64,000 nt of DNA, from assembly GCF_000721175.1 (NCBI RefSeq), contig NZ_JOEZ01000011.1, positions 99,381-163,380 of the forward strand. Reading direction: 5' to 3'. Both the position numbers and the translations under genes were made by a program. Source of the DNA: Streptomyces anulatus (lineage in GTDB: Bacteria; Actinomycetota; Actinomycetes; Streptomycetales; Streptomycetaceae). This document shows, in pieces, positions 24,002 through 32,745 of the stretch. The first letter of the stretch is position 1, and each line of letters opens with the position of its first letter. The notes below the pieces were generated by a model. It was given only the letters and a program-made list of their open reading frames with translations. It made no database searches and was not told the origin of the DNA.

Positions 24002-25153
24002 CTACTCCGCCCGCTGCGCCACCGTGGCCAGCCGCGCGACGCCCCGGGCGAACTCCTCGCCGCTCAGGGCCTGGAACGGCAGCCGGAGGAACACCGTGCC
24101 GGACGGTGGTGCCGAGTCCGCCGGGTAGAACGCCGAGCCACGGGTGAGAGCGACGTCCTCAGCGGCCGCCGCCGCGAGGAACTTCTCCTCCGTGGACCGT
24201 ACCGGCAGATGCACACTGATGTAGTAGCCGCCCTCGGGCACACATAGTGCGGCGTCGCCGAGCGCCTTCCGTACCGCCTCGACCGCCGCGTCGTGCCGCG
24301 GCCGCAGCAGATTCCGGACCTCGTCGATGTTGCGCTGGACCAGGCCGCTCGCGAAGGCCCGCGCGGCGACCGCCTGGAGCAGGGGGGCCGGCGAGAGGTA
24401 CGTGCTCTCCGCGAGTGCCGCCAGGGCCCGCGGCGTACCGGGCGGGCCGATGACGTAACCGACGCGCAGTCCCGGGCTGAGGACCTTGCTCAGCGAGCCG
24501 ATGGTCAGCACTCGGGCGCCGTCGGCGGAGTCCGCGAGCTCGCCGACGAGCGTGGGGGCCGTACCCGCGAAGCGGAGTTCCCGGTACGGGATGTCCTCCA
24601 GGATCGTGAAGCCGAACTCGGCTGACAGCCGCACGAGTTCGCGCCGCTTCTCCTCGCTCGTCGTGACCCCGCCGGGGTTCTGGAAGTCAGGGATCACATA
24701 GACGAACGCGGGCACCTCCGTTTGCAGGCGCTCCCGCAGGACGTCCAGGTCCAGGCCGTCGTGCCGCAGCGGTATCCCGGACACCTGTGCCCCGTGCCGC
24801 TCGAAGATCTGGACGGCCCGGTCGTAGGTCGGCGCCTCCGCGAGGACCTTCTTGCGGGGTGCGTCCTTGAGGAGGTGGGCGGCGAGCAGGTCGAGGGCCT
24901 GGAGCGAGCCGTTGGTGACGAAGATCCGGTCGGGGTCGACCGAGTGGAACACTCCGAGCTGGTCGCGGAGTTCGCGGTCGCCGGTGTGGTGGCCGATGGG
25001 CGCGTACTGGAAGACCCGGTCCGGTTCCAAGGAGAGGATCGAACGGGTCAGCTCGGCGATGGCGGCGGACGGGATCGCTTCGAGCGGAGGGATACCCCGC
25101 GAGAAGTGGACGGTCGGAGAAGTCACAGCGTCCGTGGAGATCGCAGAAGTCAC
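24002..25153 (-). CDS. PLP-dependent aminotransferase, class I/II (MocR/LysN-like)
   Basis: A 383-residue fold-type I aminotransferase. PLP-site features are GSLQALDLLAAHLL near residue 82, YVIPDFQNPGG (Asn/Pro loop), FTILEDIPYRELRF and the Schiff-base lysine in TIGSLSKVLSPGLRVGYV (Lys223). There is no N-terminal GntR domain, so it is an enzyme like 2-aminoadipate or branched-chain transaminase, not a MocR regulator. GTG 25153 has AAGGAG 6 nt upstream. It lies 59 bp after the 2-hydroxyacid oxidase gene. The expected step is amination of the 2-oxo acid made by that oxidase. Confidence 0.88.
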   Translation of the reverse strand: MTSAISTDAVTSPTVHFSRGIPPLEAIPSAAIAELTRSILSLEPDRVFQYAPIGHHTGDRELRDQLGVFHSVDPDRIFVTNGSLQALDLLAAHLLKDAPRKKVLAEAPTYDRAVQIFERHGAQVSGIPLRHDGLDLDVLRERLQTEVPAFVYVIPDFQNPGGVTTSEEKRRELVRLSAEFGFTILEDIPYRELRFAGTAPTLVGELADSADGARVLTIGSLSKVLSPGLRVGYVIGPPGTPRALAALAESTYLSPAPLLQAVAARAFASGLVQRNIDEVRNLLRPRHDAAVEAVRKALGDAALCVPEGGYYISVHLPVRSTEEKFLAAAAAEDVALTRGSAFYPADSAPPSGTVFLRLPFQALSGEEFARGVARLATVAQRAE

Positions 25154-25212
25154 AGAGGTCTCCTTGCCAGGGGGAGGGTCGGAAGGGAGGGAGGGAGGGA
25201 GAGGCGTACGTG

Positions 25213-26310
25213 TCAGGGGGTGCCCGGACTCGTGGCCCGGTGCGCGTTGACGGCGAAGTCGGCGCCGATGTCGGCGACGGAGTCCGCGCCGAGCTGGAGC
25301 AGCGTGTCCTCGATCTCGCTCCGGAGGAGGTCGAGCACCGCCTCCACGCCCCGCTGTCCGGCCAGGCCGAGGCCCCAGAGGTAGGGGCGGCCGACGCACA
25401 CCGCGTCCGCGCCGTACGCGAGGGCCTTGACGACGTGGACGCCGGAGCGGATGCCGCCGTCCATGAGGACCAGGGCGCGGCCGGAGACCGCGGCCGCCAC
25501 CTGCTCCAGGGCCACCAGGCTGGGTACCGCGCCGTCGAGTTGGCGGCCGCCGTGATTGGAGACGATGACTCCGTCCATGCCCAGGGCGACGCAGCGTTCG
25601 GCGTCCTCGGCCCGCAGGACGCCCTTGACCACGATCGGCAGCCGCGTACGGGACCGGATCCATTCCAGGTCGTCCCAGGTCAGCGGCAGGCGCTCGATGC
25701 GGGCACCGTCCGGGATGTCGCCGGTGAGCACGCCCAGCGAGCGCAGGTTGCCGAAGTCGACGTGCGCCGGGGTACGGAAGCCCGCTCGCCGGGTGCTGAT
25801 ACGGCGGGCCGCGTGGCTGGCGTCGACCGTGACCACGAGCGCGGTCGCGCCGACGTTCTCCGCCAGGGCGATCGTCGCGGCGACGTCGTCGCGGGACCGG
25901 TAGGCGTAGAGCTGGAACCAGCTGTCGCTGCCGACCGCGCCGGCCACGTCGGAGAAGGTGTAGTGGCTGTCGGTGCTGACGATCGACACGGTGCCCGTGG
26001 ACTCGGCCGCGCGGGCGGTCGCGATCTCGGCGTCCTCGTGGAGGAGGCGCTGCGGGCTGGTCGGGGCGAGCAGGACGGGCAGGGCGAGCCGCCGGCCGAG
26101 CACGGTCACCGAGGTGTCGGGCTTGACGCCCGTCCCGCCGAGGGCCCGCGGGCGCAGCCAGACCTGGTCGAAGGCCTCCGTGTTGGCACGGACCGTGAGC
26201 TGGGTGTCGGCGCCGCCTGCCACGTACGCCCAGGAAGCGGCGTCGAGAACGGACGCGGCGGCCTGCTCGTAATCGGTCAGCGTCAACAGCCCGGATAATT
26301 CCCTTGCCAT
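25213..26310 (-). CDS. FMN-dependent alpha-hydroxy-acid oxidase
   Basis: A 365-residue flavoenzyme of the lactate/glycolate/mandelate oxidase family, converting 2-hydroxy acids to 2-oxo acids with FMN. Visible sites are SWAYVAGGAD (substrate Tyr29), WFQLYAY (131–137), VVKGVL (Lys229), the catalytic SNHGGRQLDG (His253, Arg256) and LMDGGIRSGVH (FMN phosphate). Length fits 4-hydroxymandelate or lactate oxidases. The neighbouring aminotransferase would convert the oxo acid to an amino acid, as Hmo and HpgT do in hydroxyphenylglycine synthesis. No hydroxymandelate synthase is present here, so that specific product is not supported. Confidence 0.9.
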   Translation of the reverse strand: MARELSGLLTLTDYEQAAASVLDAASWAYVAGGADTQLTVRANTEAFDQVWLRPRALGGTGVKPDTSVTVLGRRLALPVLLAPTSPQRLLHEDAEIATARAAESTGTVSIVSTDSHYTFSDVAGAVGSDSWFQLYAYRSRDDVAATIALAENVGATALVVTVDASHAARRISTRRAGFRTPAHVDFGNLRSLGVLTGDIPDGARIERLPLTWDDLEWIRSRTRLPIVVKGVLRAEDAERCVALGMDGVIVSNHGGRQLDGAVPSLVALEQVAAAVSGRALVLMDGGIRSGVHVVKALAYGADAVCVGRPYLWGLGLAGQRGVEAVLDLLRSEIEDTLLQLGADSVADIGADFAVNAHRATSPGTP

Positions 26311-26366
26311 GGATCCTCTTCCGTCGTCGGATGAATGTCCGTAGGCCCGTCAGGCCCGTCGGGCCG

Positions 26367-27134
26367 TCAGGCGAACTGGTCGAATCCCATCTTGGCCACC
26401 ATTCCGGTGACCACGAGAACGAGGACGATCCGGACGAATCCGGATCCCCTTTTCATTGCGGTACGCGACCCGATCATCGCGCCCGCGATGTTCCCCACGG
26501 CCATTCCGAGGCCGAGTGCCCACAGGACGTTTCCCTGCCAGGCGAAGACCGCGAGGGCTCCCAGGTTGGAGGAGGCGTTGATCACCTTCGCCATGGCCGC
26601 GCTTTCCAGGAACTGTGTCGCGAGGAGCGTGGTGAAGGAGATGATGAGAAAGGTGCCGACGCCGGGGCCGAAAACCCCGTCGTAGAAACCGATGCCGACC
26701 CCCGCGACGAGGATCGCCGTATTGCGGCGGCGCGGGGTGACGACGATGTTCCGCTGCTGGACCCCGAAACTCGGCCTGAAGGCCACGAAGAGGGCCACGG
26801 TGATGAGCAGGCCCATGATGACGGGCCGGAAGTAGCTCGCGGGAACGCTCGACGCGGACAGCGCGCCGAGCGCGCCGAAGGGGACCGCGAGTCCGGCGGC
26901 CGGCAGCAGGACCGAGCGGTCCAGCTCGGTGCGCCGCTGGTACATGTACGCGGCGGTCGCGGTGCCCATGACCGCCGCGATCTTGTTCGTGCCCAGCGCC
27001 ACCGCGGGCGAATACTGGGGGAAGGCCAGCAGGAGTACCGGGATGAGCAGTACCCCGCCACCGCCGACGACAGCATCCACCCAGCCGGCCGCCGTCGCGG
27101 CGGCGAGCAGGCCGAGCACCTCGTACAGTTCCAC
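26367..27134 (-). CDS. TauE/SafE (TSUP) family membrane exporter
   Basis: A 255-residue integral membrane protein with about eight helices in two halves. The first half has AAATAAGWVDAVVGGGGVLL and ALGTNKIAAVMGT; the second has GVGIGFYDGVFGPGVGTFLI and AKVINASSNLGAL, all conserved TSUP motifs. Members export sulfite, sulfonates or organic acids. It lies between the oxygenase (66 bp) and the hydroxyacid oxidase (56 bp), so export of a pathway product or by-product is likely. Translation starts at a GTG close behind GAGGAAGA. Confidence 0.88.
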   Translation of the reverse strand: MELYEVLGLLAAATAAGWVDAVVGGGGVLLIPVLLLAFPQYSPAVALGTNKIAAVMGTATAAYMYQRRTELDRSVLLPAAGLAVPFGALGALSASSVPASYFRPVIMGLLITVALFVAFRPSFGVQQRNIVVTPRRRNTAILVAGVGIGFYDGVFGPGVGTFLIISFTTLLATQFLESAAMAKVINASSNLGALAVFAWQGNVLWALGLGMAVGNIAGAMIGSRTAMKRGSGFVRIVLVLVVTGMVAKMGFDQFA

Positions 27135-27200
27135 TCTTCCTCATTCACGTGTACATGACCCCGGCTCCCGGGGCCGGGTCCTGCCGCTGCCGCGGCCGGG

Positions 27201-28184
27201 TCAGACGACCCCGCGGATCTCCGTCATCGCCGGCAGCACGCGCGGGTGCCGCATCATCCGCTGGGCCCACAGCGGGGCGGACCGCAGGGAGTAGAAGCGG
27301 CGAAGCCACCGGTCCTGGCCGTCGTAGCGGGGGGTGAACGCGGTGCGGCCGTGGACGACGACGTGGTTGTCCAGGACGACGAGGTCGCCCGGTGCGAGCA
27401 CCAGGTCGCGGCAGACCCCCTCCAGCGCCGTGGCCAGGGAGCGCAGTGCGGCCCGCGCCTGCGGGTGGTCGCCCTGCGTGTTGTGCGAGTTGAAGCGCAT
27501 GAACGGGCGGTCCGCCGGGCCGAAGATCACCGGATGCGGGCCGGCCGAGGGGCGGGGGCCGGTGGTGTTCCGGGTGAAGGAGGTCGGATACAGGCTGTGG
27601 AACTGAGGCTTCCGCAGCTCCGCCACCTCGCAGTCCGTCAGCAGCGGCAGCGCGTCGCGCACGGAGGCGACGCGGGTCGCGGCGATCTGCTCGTGGTCCT
27701 GGCGCAGACATAGCAGGCCCAGGTAGTCGGGGCGGAGCGGGTGGTGCACGTTCTCGGTGTGGAAGTCGAAGGCGACCGATCCGCTGTTCTCGATCCGGCC
27801 CTCCTCGCCGCGTACGGGATGTACGTCGTGGAAGAGCGCGCCGGATTTCTCGTCCTGATAGCCGGTCAGCGAACCGAGGAGGTCCGCGACGAGCATGAGG
27901 GTTCCGTTGGTCGGGTGGCCGTCGAGGATATGGGCCTCGTGCACCTGCGGGGTCTTCGGCAGTTCACCCACCGGAACTCCGCGCAGCATGCAGTATCCGG
28001 CAGCTTCCACGTCCGTGCCGAAATCAAGGACCATTTTGCGCATCCCGTCGGGGAGATCCATGAGGAGCCCCGAGACGACTATGGGTATCGAGTCCGACAA
28101 GCGCGCGGCGAGTGAGGACAACTCACCCACCTTCTCCGCCTCCGACTCGCTTAATCGGTATTGATTCAGAGCCTGGGTAACCAT
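27201..28184 (-). CDS. Fe(II)/2-oxoglutarate-dependent oxygenase (clavaminate synthase/amino-acid hydroxylase type)
   Basis: A 327-residue non-haem iron oxygenase. The iron-binding facial triad is HxE in FDFHTENVHH (about residue 142) and a distal His in VVVHGRTAFTPRYDGQDRWL (about 278); the Arg of DRWLRR probably binds 2-oxoglutarate. HxE rather than HxD, and FNSHNTQGDHPQA, are typical of the clavaminate-synthase-like group that includes free-amino-acid beta-hydroxylases. GAGGA lies 9 nt before the ATG at 28184; the ATG at 28190 is too close to it. It is the first gene of a five-gene co-directional run and probably performs the defining hydroxylation. Confidence 0.87.
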   Translation of the reverse strand: MVTQALNQYRLSESEAEKVGELSSLAARLSDSIPIVVSGLLMDLPDGMRKMVLDFGTDVEAAGYCMLRGVPVGELPKTPQVHEAHILDGHPTNGTLMLVADLLGSLTGYQDEKSGALFHDVHPVRGEEGRIENSGSVAFDFHTENVHHPLRPDYLGLLCLRQDHEQIAATRVASVRDALPLLTDCEVAELRKPQFHSLYPTSFTRNTTGPRPSAGPHPVIFGPADRPFMRFNSHNTQGDHPQARAALRSLATALEGVCRDLVLAPGDLVVLDNHVVVHGRTAFTPRYDGQDRWLRRFYSLRSAPLWAQRMMRHPRVLPAMTEIRGVV

Positions 28185-28190
28185 TCTCAT

Positions 28191-28620
28191 AATTCCTCAC
28201 CGATTTCCGCGTGCAGGATCGACTATTACGGCGAAAAACGTATCCCGCGCCGATTCTCTCCGTCAACAATCGCTTTCGGACAGTGACATCCCGGATTAAC
28301 GGGTCCGACATCGGCGAGATAGCGCGCGAATGACCCCATGACGGGTGACAACCGCACAGAACATCCCACTCGGTAAGGGGTGCAAGCCCGGTCACCCCTA
28401 CTTGTTCACCGGCTTGAGCTGCCTCTACGGCGCCAGATGACCGGGAGATGAACAGACCGGTTTGCCCCGTTGAGCCCCTCTGACGCTCGTGTCTCGGCGC
28501 TCACAGGGGCCCCTCGAAGCTCGTTTCCCGCCATCCGGCCCGTGAGAAGCAGGGATGGCGAGCGGTGTGAAGGGGGTCACATACTGCTGTGGTGCCGCCG
28601 CCCCACCGGGCCCGGACCCG
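28191..28620. promoter_or_regulatory. intergenic region upstream of the oxygenase operon
   Basis: This 430-bp stretch contains no credible gene. The part next to the oxygenase start (28191–28330) is clearly AT-richer than the surroundings, as expected of a promoter and 5' leader for the operon on the minus strand. The other half is ordinary GC-rich DNA ahead of the stop of the alpha/beta hydrolase gene. No recognised riboswitch, operator or terminator was identified. Confidence 0.4.
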
Positions 28621-29463
28621 TCACTCCCGGACCCGCCAGTCCCGGAGGAAGGCCGCCATCTCCCCGTACACCGCAGCAGAGTCGTCCAGGTGGGCGTCGT
28701 GGCCCGCACCCGGGACGACGCCGATCCGCGTCGCGGGGTGCCGGGCCCGCATCCGGTCCGCCTCGTCCGGCTTCATCGCGCCGTTCTCGCCCCGTACCAC
28801 CAGCACCGGGCAGCGCACCCGGTCCCAGTCGTCCCAGTAGTGCCGCTGCGCGTTCTCCTGAACGGTGGCCACCATCACGTCCCGGTCTACGCGGGGGTGC
28901 AGACCGCCGGGGCCCGGTGCGAGTCCGGCCGCCCAGGCCCGGCCCGCCGGCCCGCCGCCGAAGAACGCCTCGGCCGCCTCCGCGTCAGGGAACGGCACCG
29001 GCCAGGAGTCGAGCCAGCCGCCTATCCGTTCCGGGAGCTCGGGGCTCGGGCCCGCCGGGCCCGCCTCGATCAGGACCAGCGCACGGCACACCTCCGGGTG
29101 GGCCGCCGCCGTCAGCAGCGCGGTGAGGCCGCCCATCGACTGGCCGACCAGCACCGTGTCCTCCCCGGCCAGACCGAACCGGCGTGCGACGGCGAGGACA
29201 TCGCGGACGTGCGCCGCCCGCGACACGTCCCCGGGGCGGCGGGTGCTCGCCCCGCTGCCCCGGGCGTCGAAGGCGACCACCCGGTGCGTGGCCGCGAACC
29301 GGGCCGCCAGCGCCTCCCACTCGCCGCAGTGACCGGCCAGCCCGTGCAGCAGGAGCAGGGGCGGGCCGTCGCCGCCGTGGTCCGTGCAGAACAGGCGTAC
29401 AGGGCCGGCCCCGCCCGCCGCTCCGCCGTCCTCGACCGTCACCGTGCTCGTAACCGCTCCCAC
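28621..29463 (-). CDS. alpha/beta hydrolase
   Basis: A 280-residue alpha/beta-fold hydrolase. It has HG-type oxyanion motif LLLLHGLAGHCGEW, strand VVAFDARGSGAST, nucleophile elbow LVGQSMGGLTA (Ser109), a helical cap rich in Trp/Pro, and a C-terminal PGAGHDAHLDDS with the catalytic His. Translation is assigned to GTG 29463; the ribosome-binding site is weak. It is a separate unit from the oxygenase operon because of the 430-bp gap. Substrate unknown. Confidence 0.87.
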   Translation of the reverse strand: MGAVTSTVTVEDGGAAGGAGPVRLFCTDHGGDGPPLLLLHGLAGHCGEWEALAARFAATHRVVAFDARGSGASTRRPGDVSRAAHVRDVLAVARRFGLAGEDTVLVGQSMGGLTALLTAAAHPEVCRALVLIEAGPAGPSPELPERIGGWLDSWPVPFPDAEAAEAFFGGGPAGRAWAAGLAPGPGGLHPRVDRDVMVATVQENAQRHYWDDWDRVRCPVLVVRGENGAMKPDEADRMRARHPATRIGVVPGAGHDAHLDDSAAVYGEMAAFLRDWRVRE

Positions 29464-29675
29464 CCGGCACCCCCATCGCCCCGTCGCCCGTCGCTTCCCG
29501 TACGGCGCTGACTGAACGCCCGCCGCGCCGCGCCCGTACTACCGGGCAACTCCCCCGCGTGAGCCGGGTGCGTACCCGTACGACAGGACGGTTACGCACC
29601 CGGAGCGGCGCCGAGGAGCCCGCCGCCCGACCACCCGGCGCATACGGGCGACACCACCCGGCACGTAGCGGCGAC

Positions 29676-31205
29676 TCAGCCGCCCAGCGCGTGCGACACC
29701 GTGTAGATCGCCAGGCCCGCCAGCGCGCCGACCACGGTGCCGTTGATCCGGATGAACTGGAGGTCGCGGCCGATGTGCGCCTCGATCTTCTTCGAGGTCT
29801 GGTCCGCGTCCCAGCTCGCGACCGTCTCGCTGATCAGCGAGGTGATCTCCGTGCGGTACGTCGTCACGACGTACACCGCCGCGTCCTCCAGCCAGCCGTC
29901 CAGCTTGCCCTGGAGCCGTTCGTCGCTCGCCAGCCGCGCTCCCAGCGACATCAGCGAGGCGCGTGCCCGCAGCCGCAGTTCGCTGCGCTCGTCCTCCGCC
30001 GCCGAGAGGATCATCGTGCGGACGGAGGACCAGGCCGAGGCGATGACGTCCTGGACCTCGCCGCGGCCCAGGATCTCCGACTTCAGCCGCTCCACGCGGG
30101 CCCGGGTGTCGGCGTCGCTCTGGAGGTCCGCCGCGAAGTCGTTCAGGAACGTGTCGATGGAGCCGCGCGCCGGGTGCTCCGGCATGTCCCGCATCTCCGT
30201 GACGAACCGCAGCAGTTCCTTGTAGACGCGCTCCCCCACCCGCTTGTCCACGAACCGCGGGGTCCAGCCCGGGGCCCCGCCCTGCACCGCGTTCATCACC
30301 GAGTCGCCGTGCTCCACCAGCCAGTCGTGCGCCCGTACGCAGACGAGGTCGACGACCTTGCGGTGGCCGCCGTCCGTGACGACCTTCTCCAGCATCTTGC
30401 CGAGGCCCGGGCCGACCTCCGCCGCGTCCGCGCGCCGGGTGATGGCCTCGCCGACCACCGCCTGCACGTCGGAATCCCGAAGGACCGTCAGCGCACCGCG
30501 CAGGGCCGTCGCCAGCTCGGCGGTGACCCGGTCCGCGTGGGCCGGCTCCGCGAGCCACACTCCGAGCCTCCGACCGACCCCCAGAGCGTGAATCCGGTCA
30601 CGAATGACGTCTCCGGAGAGAAAGTTCTCGCCAACGAAGGAACCGAGGGACTGTCCCAGCTGATCCTTCTTGTTGGGGATGATGGCCGTGTGCGGGATGG
30701 GCAGGCCGAGCGGGCGCCGGAAGAGCGCCGTGACGGCGAACCAGTCCGCCAGCGCACCCACCATCCCCGCCTCGGCAGCCGCCGCGACATAGCCCGGCCA
30801 GCCCCCCACGCCTGAGTTCTTCGCCCAGGTGGCCAGGACGTAGACGACCGCGACGAGCAGAAGGAGGCCGGTGGCCGTGAGTTTCATGCGCCGTACGCCG
30901 CGCTGTTTCTCCTCGTCGGCGGCGGTGTACGCGAACGAGGCCAGCGGCCCCGAGGCGCGTGGCGGCAACCCGGGTCCCCCGGGACTCCGCTCCGCATCCG
31001 GGCCCTGCCCCGGCCGTGGCTCCGCCCCCGGCCCGGGGCCGGCTTCCAGCTCCGCCGTCCGCTTCGACGGTTCCCGCGACGGCTCCTGCGACTGCTCCGG
31101 CTTCCCCACCGCGTCCCCGTCCTCGTCCTGCCCCTGCTCGCCGGATCCGGTCCGTTCCATCCGCTCCACCCGTCCGCGTGCGCCTCGCCCCCGTGACGTA
31201 CGCAT
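29676..31205 (-). CDS. DUF445 domain membrane protein
   Basis: A 509-residue protein. A disordered, charged N-terminal region of about 105 residues (E/P/R-rich) precedes a membrane helix (KLTATGLLLLVAVVYVLATW). Next come EAGMVGALADWFAVTALFRR and GLPIPHTAIIPNKKDQLG, the hallmark DUF445 block. Long helices follow, and a last helix near the C-terminus, VVGALAGLAIYTVSHAL, returns to the membrane. E. coli YjiN is the best-known relative and is uncharacterised. GGGGAGG lies 8 nt before ATG 31205, supporting the long form over internal starts. It is divergent from the SGNH hydrolase gene. Confidence 0.85.
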   Translation of the reverse strand: MRTSRGRGARGRVERMERTGSGEQGQDEDGDAVGKPEQSQEPSREPSKRTAELEAGPGPGAEPRPGQGPDAERSPGGPGLPPRASGPLASFAYTAADEEKQRGVRRMKLTATGLLLLVAVVYVLATWAKNSGVGGWPGYVAAAAEAGMVGALADWFAVTALFRRPLGLPIPHTAIIPNKKDQLGQSLGSFVGENFLSGDVIRDRIHALGVGRRLGVWLAEPAHADRVTAELATALRGALTVLRDSDVQAVVGEAITRRADAAEVGPGLGKMLEKVVTDGGHRKVVDLVCVRAHDWLVEHGDSVMNAVQGGAPGWTPRFVDKRVGERVYKELLRFVTEMRDMPEHPARGSIDTFLNDFAADLQSDADTRARVERLKSEILGRGEVQDVIASAWSSVRTMILSAAEDERSELRLRARASLMSLGARLASDERLQGKLDGWLEDAAVYVVTTYRTEITSLISETVASWDADQTSKKIEAHIGRDLQFIRINGTVVGALAGLAIYTVSHALGG

Positions 31206-31302
31206 TGTCCCTACCTCCCCTACTCCCGGGCCGCACGTCGAGTTCCCGACGGCCTGTCGCATCATGGGACCAGCACGATCATCACGAGGAGAAACACCGC
31301 AC

Positions 31303-32550
31303 ATGCCCAGGCGCCAGGGGTATGCCCTGCTCATCGCCCTAGTGGCGGGCACCGCCGTGCTCGCCGCCGCCGTCGCCTTCGGTACGACGCTGCTCTCCGG
31401 CCCACGGTCGACACCGCTCCCGCCCGCCGAGACCCAGGCGGCGGCCCGTAACCCGGTCGACCCCGCCGCCGCGGGTGGCACCTGGGTCGCCACCTGGACC
31501 GCCGCGCCCGTCCGCGCCGAACCGGGCACCAAGGACGGGCTCCCCGGGCGCACCATCCGCAACGTCGTGCACACCAGCATCGGCGGGAACGTCGCCCGCA
31601 TCACGCTGTCGAACCTCTTCGGCACCACCCCCCTGGTCATCGATCAGGCCACCGTCAACACCCGGCCGGTGACCTTCAAGGGCGCCGCCGTCGTCACCGT
31701 CGCCGCGGGCGGACGGGTCATCAGCGACCCGGTCGTGGTGCCCGTGGCCCCCGACTCCGACCTCCAGGTCAGCTTCCGCACCCCGCGGGCGGGCGGACCG
31801 GTCACCTACCACTCCAACACCCACCAGACCTCGTACCTGATCGACGAGCGCGGCACCTGGAGCACCACCCACTGGCGCTATCTGACCGCCGTGGACGTCC
31901 GCAGCGAGCGGGCGCTCGGCGCGGTCGTCGCCTTCGGGGACTCCCTGACCGCGGGCAGCGGCTCCACCACCGACGCCAACGCCCGCTGGCCCGACGTCCT
32001 CGCCGACCGGCTGGCCGGCCGGTACGGAGTCGCCAACGCGGGCATCGCGGGCAACCGGATCGTGGGCATCGGCCGCGGCACCGGGGGCCAGTCGGGCACC
32101 GACCGGCTCGACCGCGACGTCCTGTCGGTCGCCGGGGCCCGGACGGTCGTCGTGGCGCTCGGCATCAACGACGTACAGCAGTCCCCCCAGGAGGCCGACC
32201 CCCAGCGCATCGTGGACAGCCTGCGCGCCCTCACCGACCGGGCGCACGCCCGCGGGCTCACGGTGGTCGGCGCGACGCTGACCCCGTTCGAGGGCTTCGC
32301 CACCTGGACGCCCCAGCGCGACGCCGTACGCCACGCGGTCAACGAGCAGATCCGGGCGGGCACGGTCTTCGACGCGTACGTGGACTTCGACGCGGCGGTA
32401 CGCGATCCCGCCGCGCCGAACCGGATCCTCACCTCGTACGACTCCGGCGACCACCTGCACCTCAACGACGACGGGTACCGCGCGCTCGGCGACCGGCTGG
32501 ACCTGAGGTCCCTGGACCAGGCCCGTACGCCCCGGTCCGACGCGCTGTGA
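31303..32550 (+). CDS. secreted SGNH/GDSL-family hydrolase
   Basis: A 415-residue extracellular esterase-type enzyme. It starts with a signal sequence (ALLIALVAGTAVLAAAVAF). A beta-rich N-terminal domain of about 150 residues (WVATWTAAPVRAEPG onward) is followed by the SGNH hydrolase. Block I is VVAFGDSLTAGSG (Ser214), block II NAGIAGNRI, block III GINDV and block V DSGDHLHLND (Asp/His). Close relatives hydrolyse acyl esters of polysaccharides or lipids. GAGGAGA precedes the ATG by about 10 nt. The substrate cannot be deduced from the neighbours. Confidence 0.88.
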   Translation: MPRRQGYALLIALVAGTAVLAAAVAFGTTLLSGPRSTPLPPAETQAAARNPVDPAAAGGTWVATWTAAPVRAEPGTKDGLPGRTIRNVVHTSIGGNVARITLSNLFGTTPLVIDQATVNTRPVTFKGAAVVTVAAGGRVISDPVVVPVAPDSDLQVSFRTPRAGGPVTYHSNTHQTSYLIDERGTWSTTHWRYLTAVDVRSERALGAVVAFGDSLTAGSGSTTDANARWPDVLADRLAGRYGVANAGIAGNRIVGIGRGTGGQSGTDRLDRDVLSVAGARTVVVALGINDVQQSPQEADPQRIVDSLRALTDRAHARGLTVVGATLTPFEGFATWTPQRDAVRHAVNEQIRAGTVFDAYVDFDAAVRDPAAPNRILTSYDSGDHLHLNDDGYRALGDRLDLRSLDQARTPRSDAL

Positions 32551-32617
32551 GGCGCTGAGGAGAGCCGCCGAGGAGGCACACGTACGGGGCGAGGCGCCCG
32601 GCCCCCGCCTCGCCCCG

Positions 32618-32745
32618 GCACCTCGACGTCGCTTGCGGCCGGCTCCTCGGAGTCCACTGCGGCCGGCACCTCGACGTCGCCTGCCGCAGACCCTTGGAGT
32701 TCGTTGTCGCCGGGCACCCTCGGAGTCCCTCGTCGCCGGGCCGCT
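32618..32745. repeat. imperfect 24/48-bp repeats downstream of the DUF1707 gene
   Basis: About five imperfect copies of a 23–26-bp unit follow the DUF1707 stop codon, including gcacctcgacgtcgc (twice), cctcggagtcc (twice) and gcggccgg. On the minus strand one frame reads as an acidic GDVEVP/DSEEP-type repeat, so the tract may be decayed coding DNA or a slippage-prone 3' region. No gene is called here. Confidence 0.55.

Noticed and set aside
25153..26310. Hydroxyphenylglycine biosynthesis (Hmo/HpgT pair)
   Set aside because: No hydroxymandelate synthase or prephenate dehydrogenase gene is present and the aminotransferase looks LysN-like, so only a general 2-hydroxyacid-to-amino-acid step is supported.
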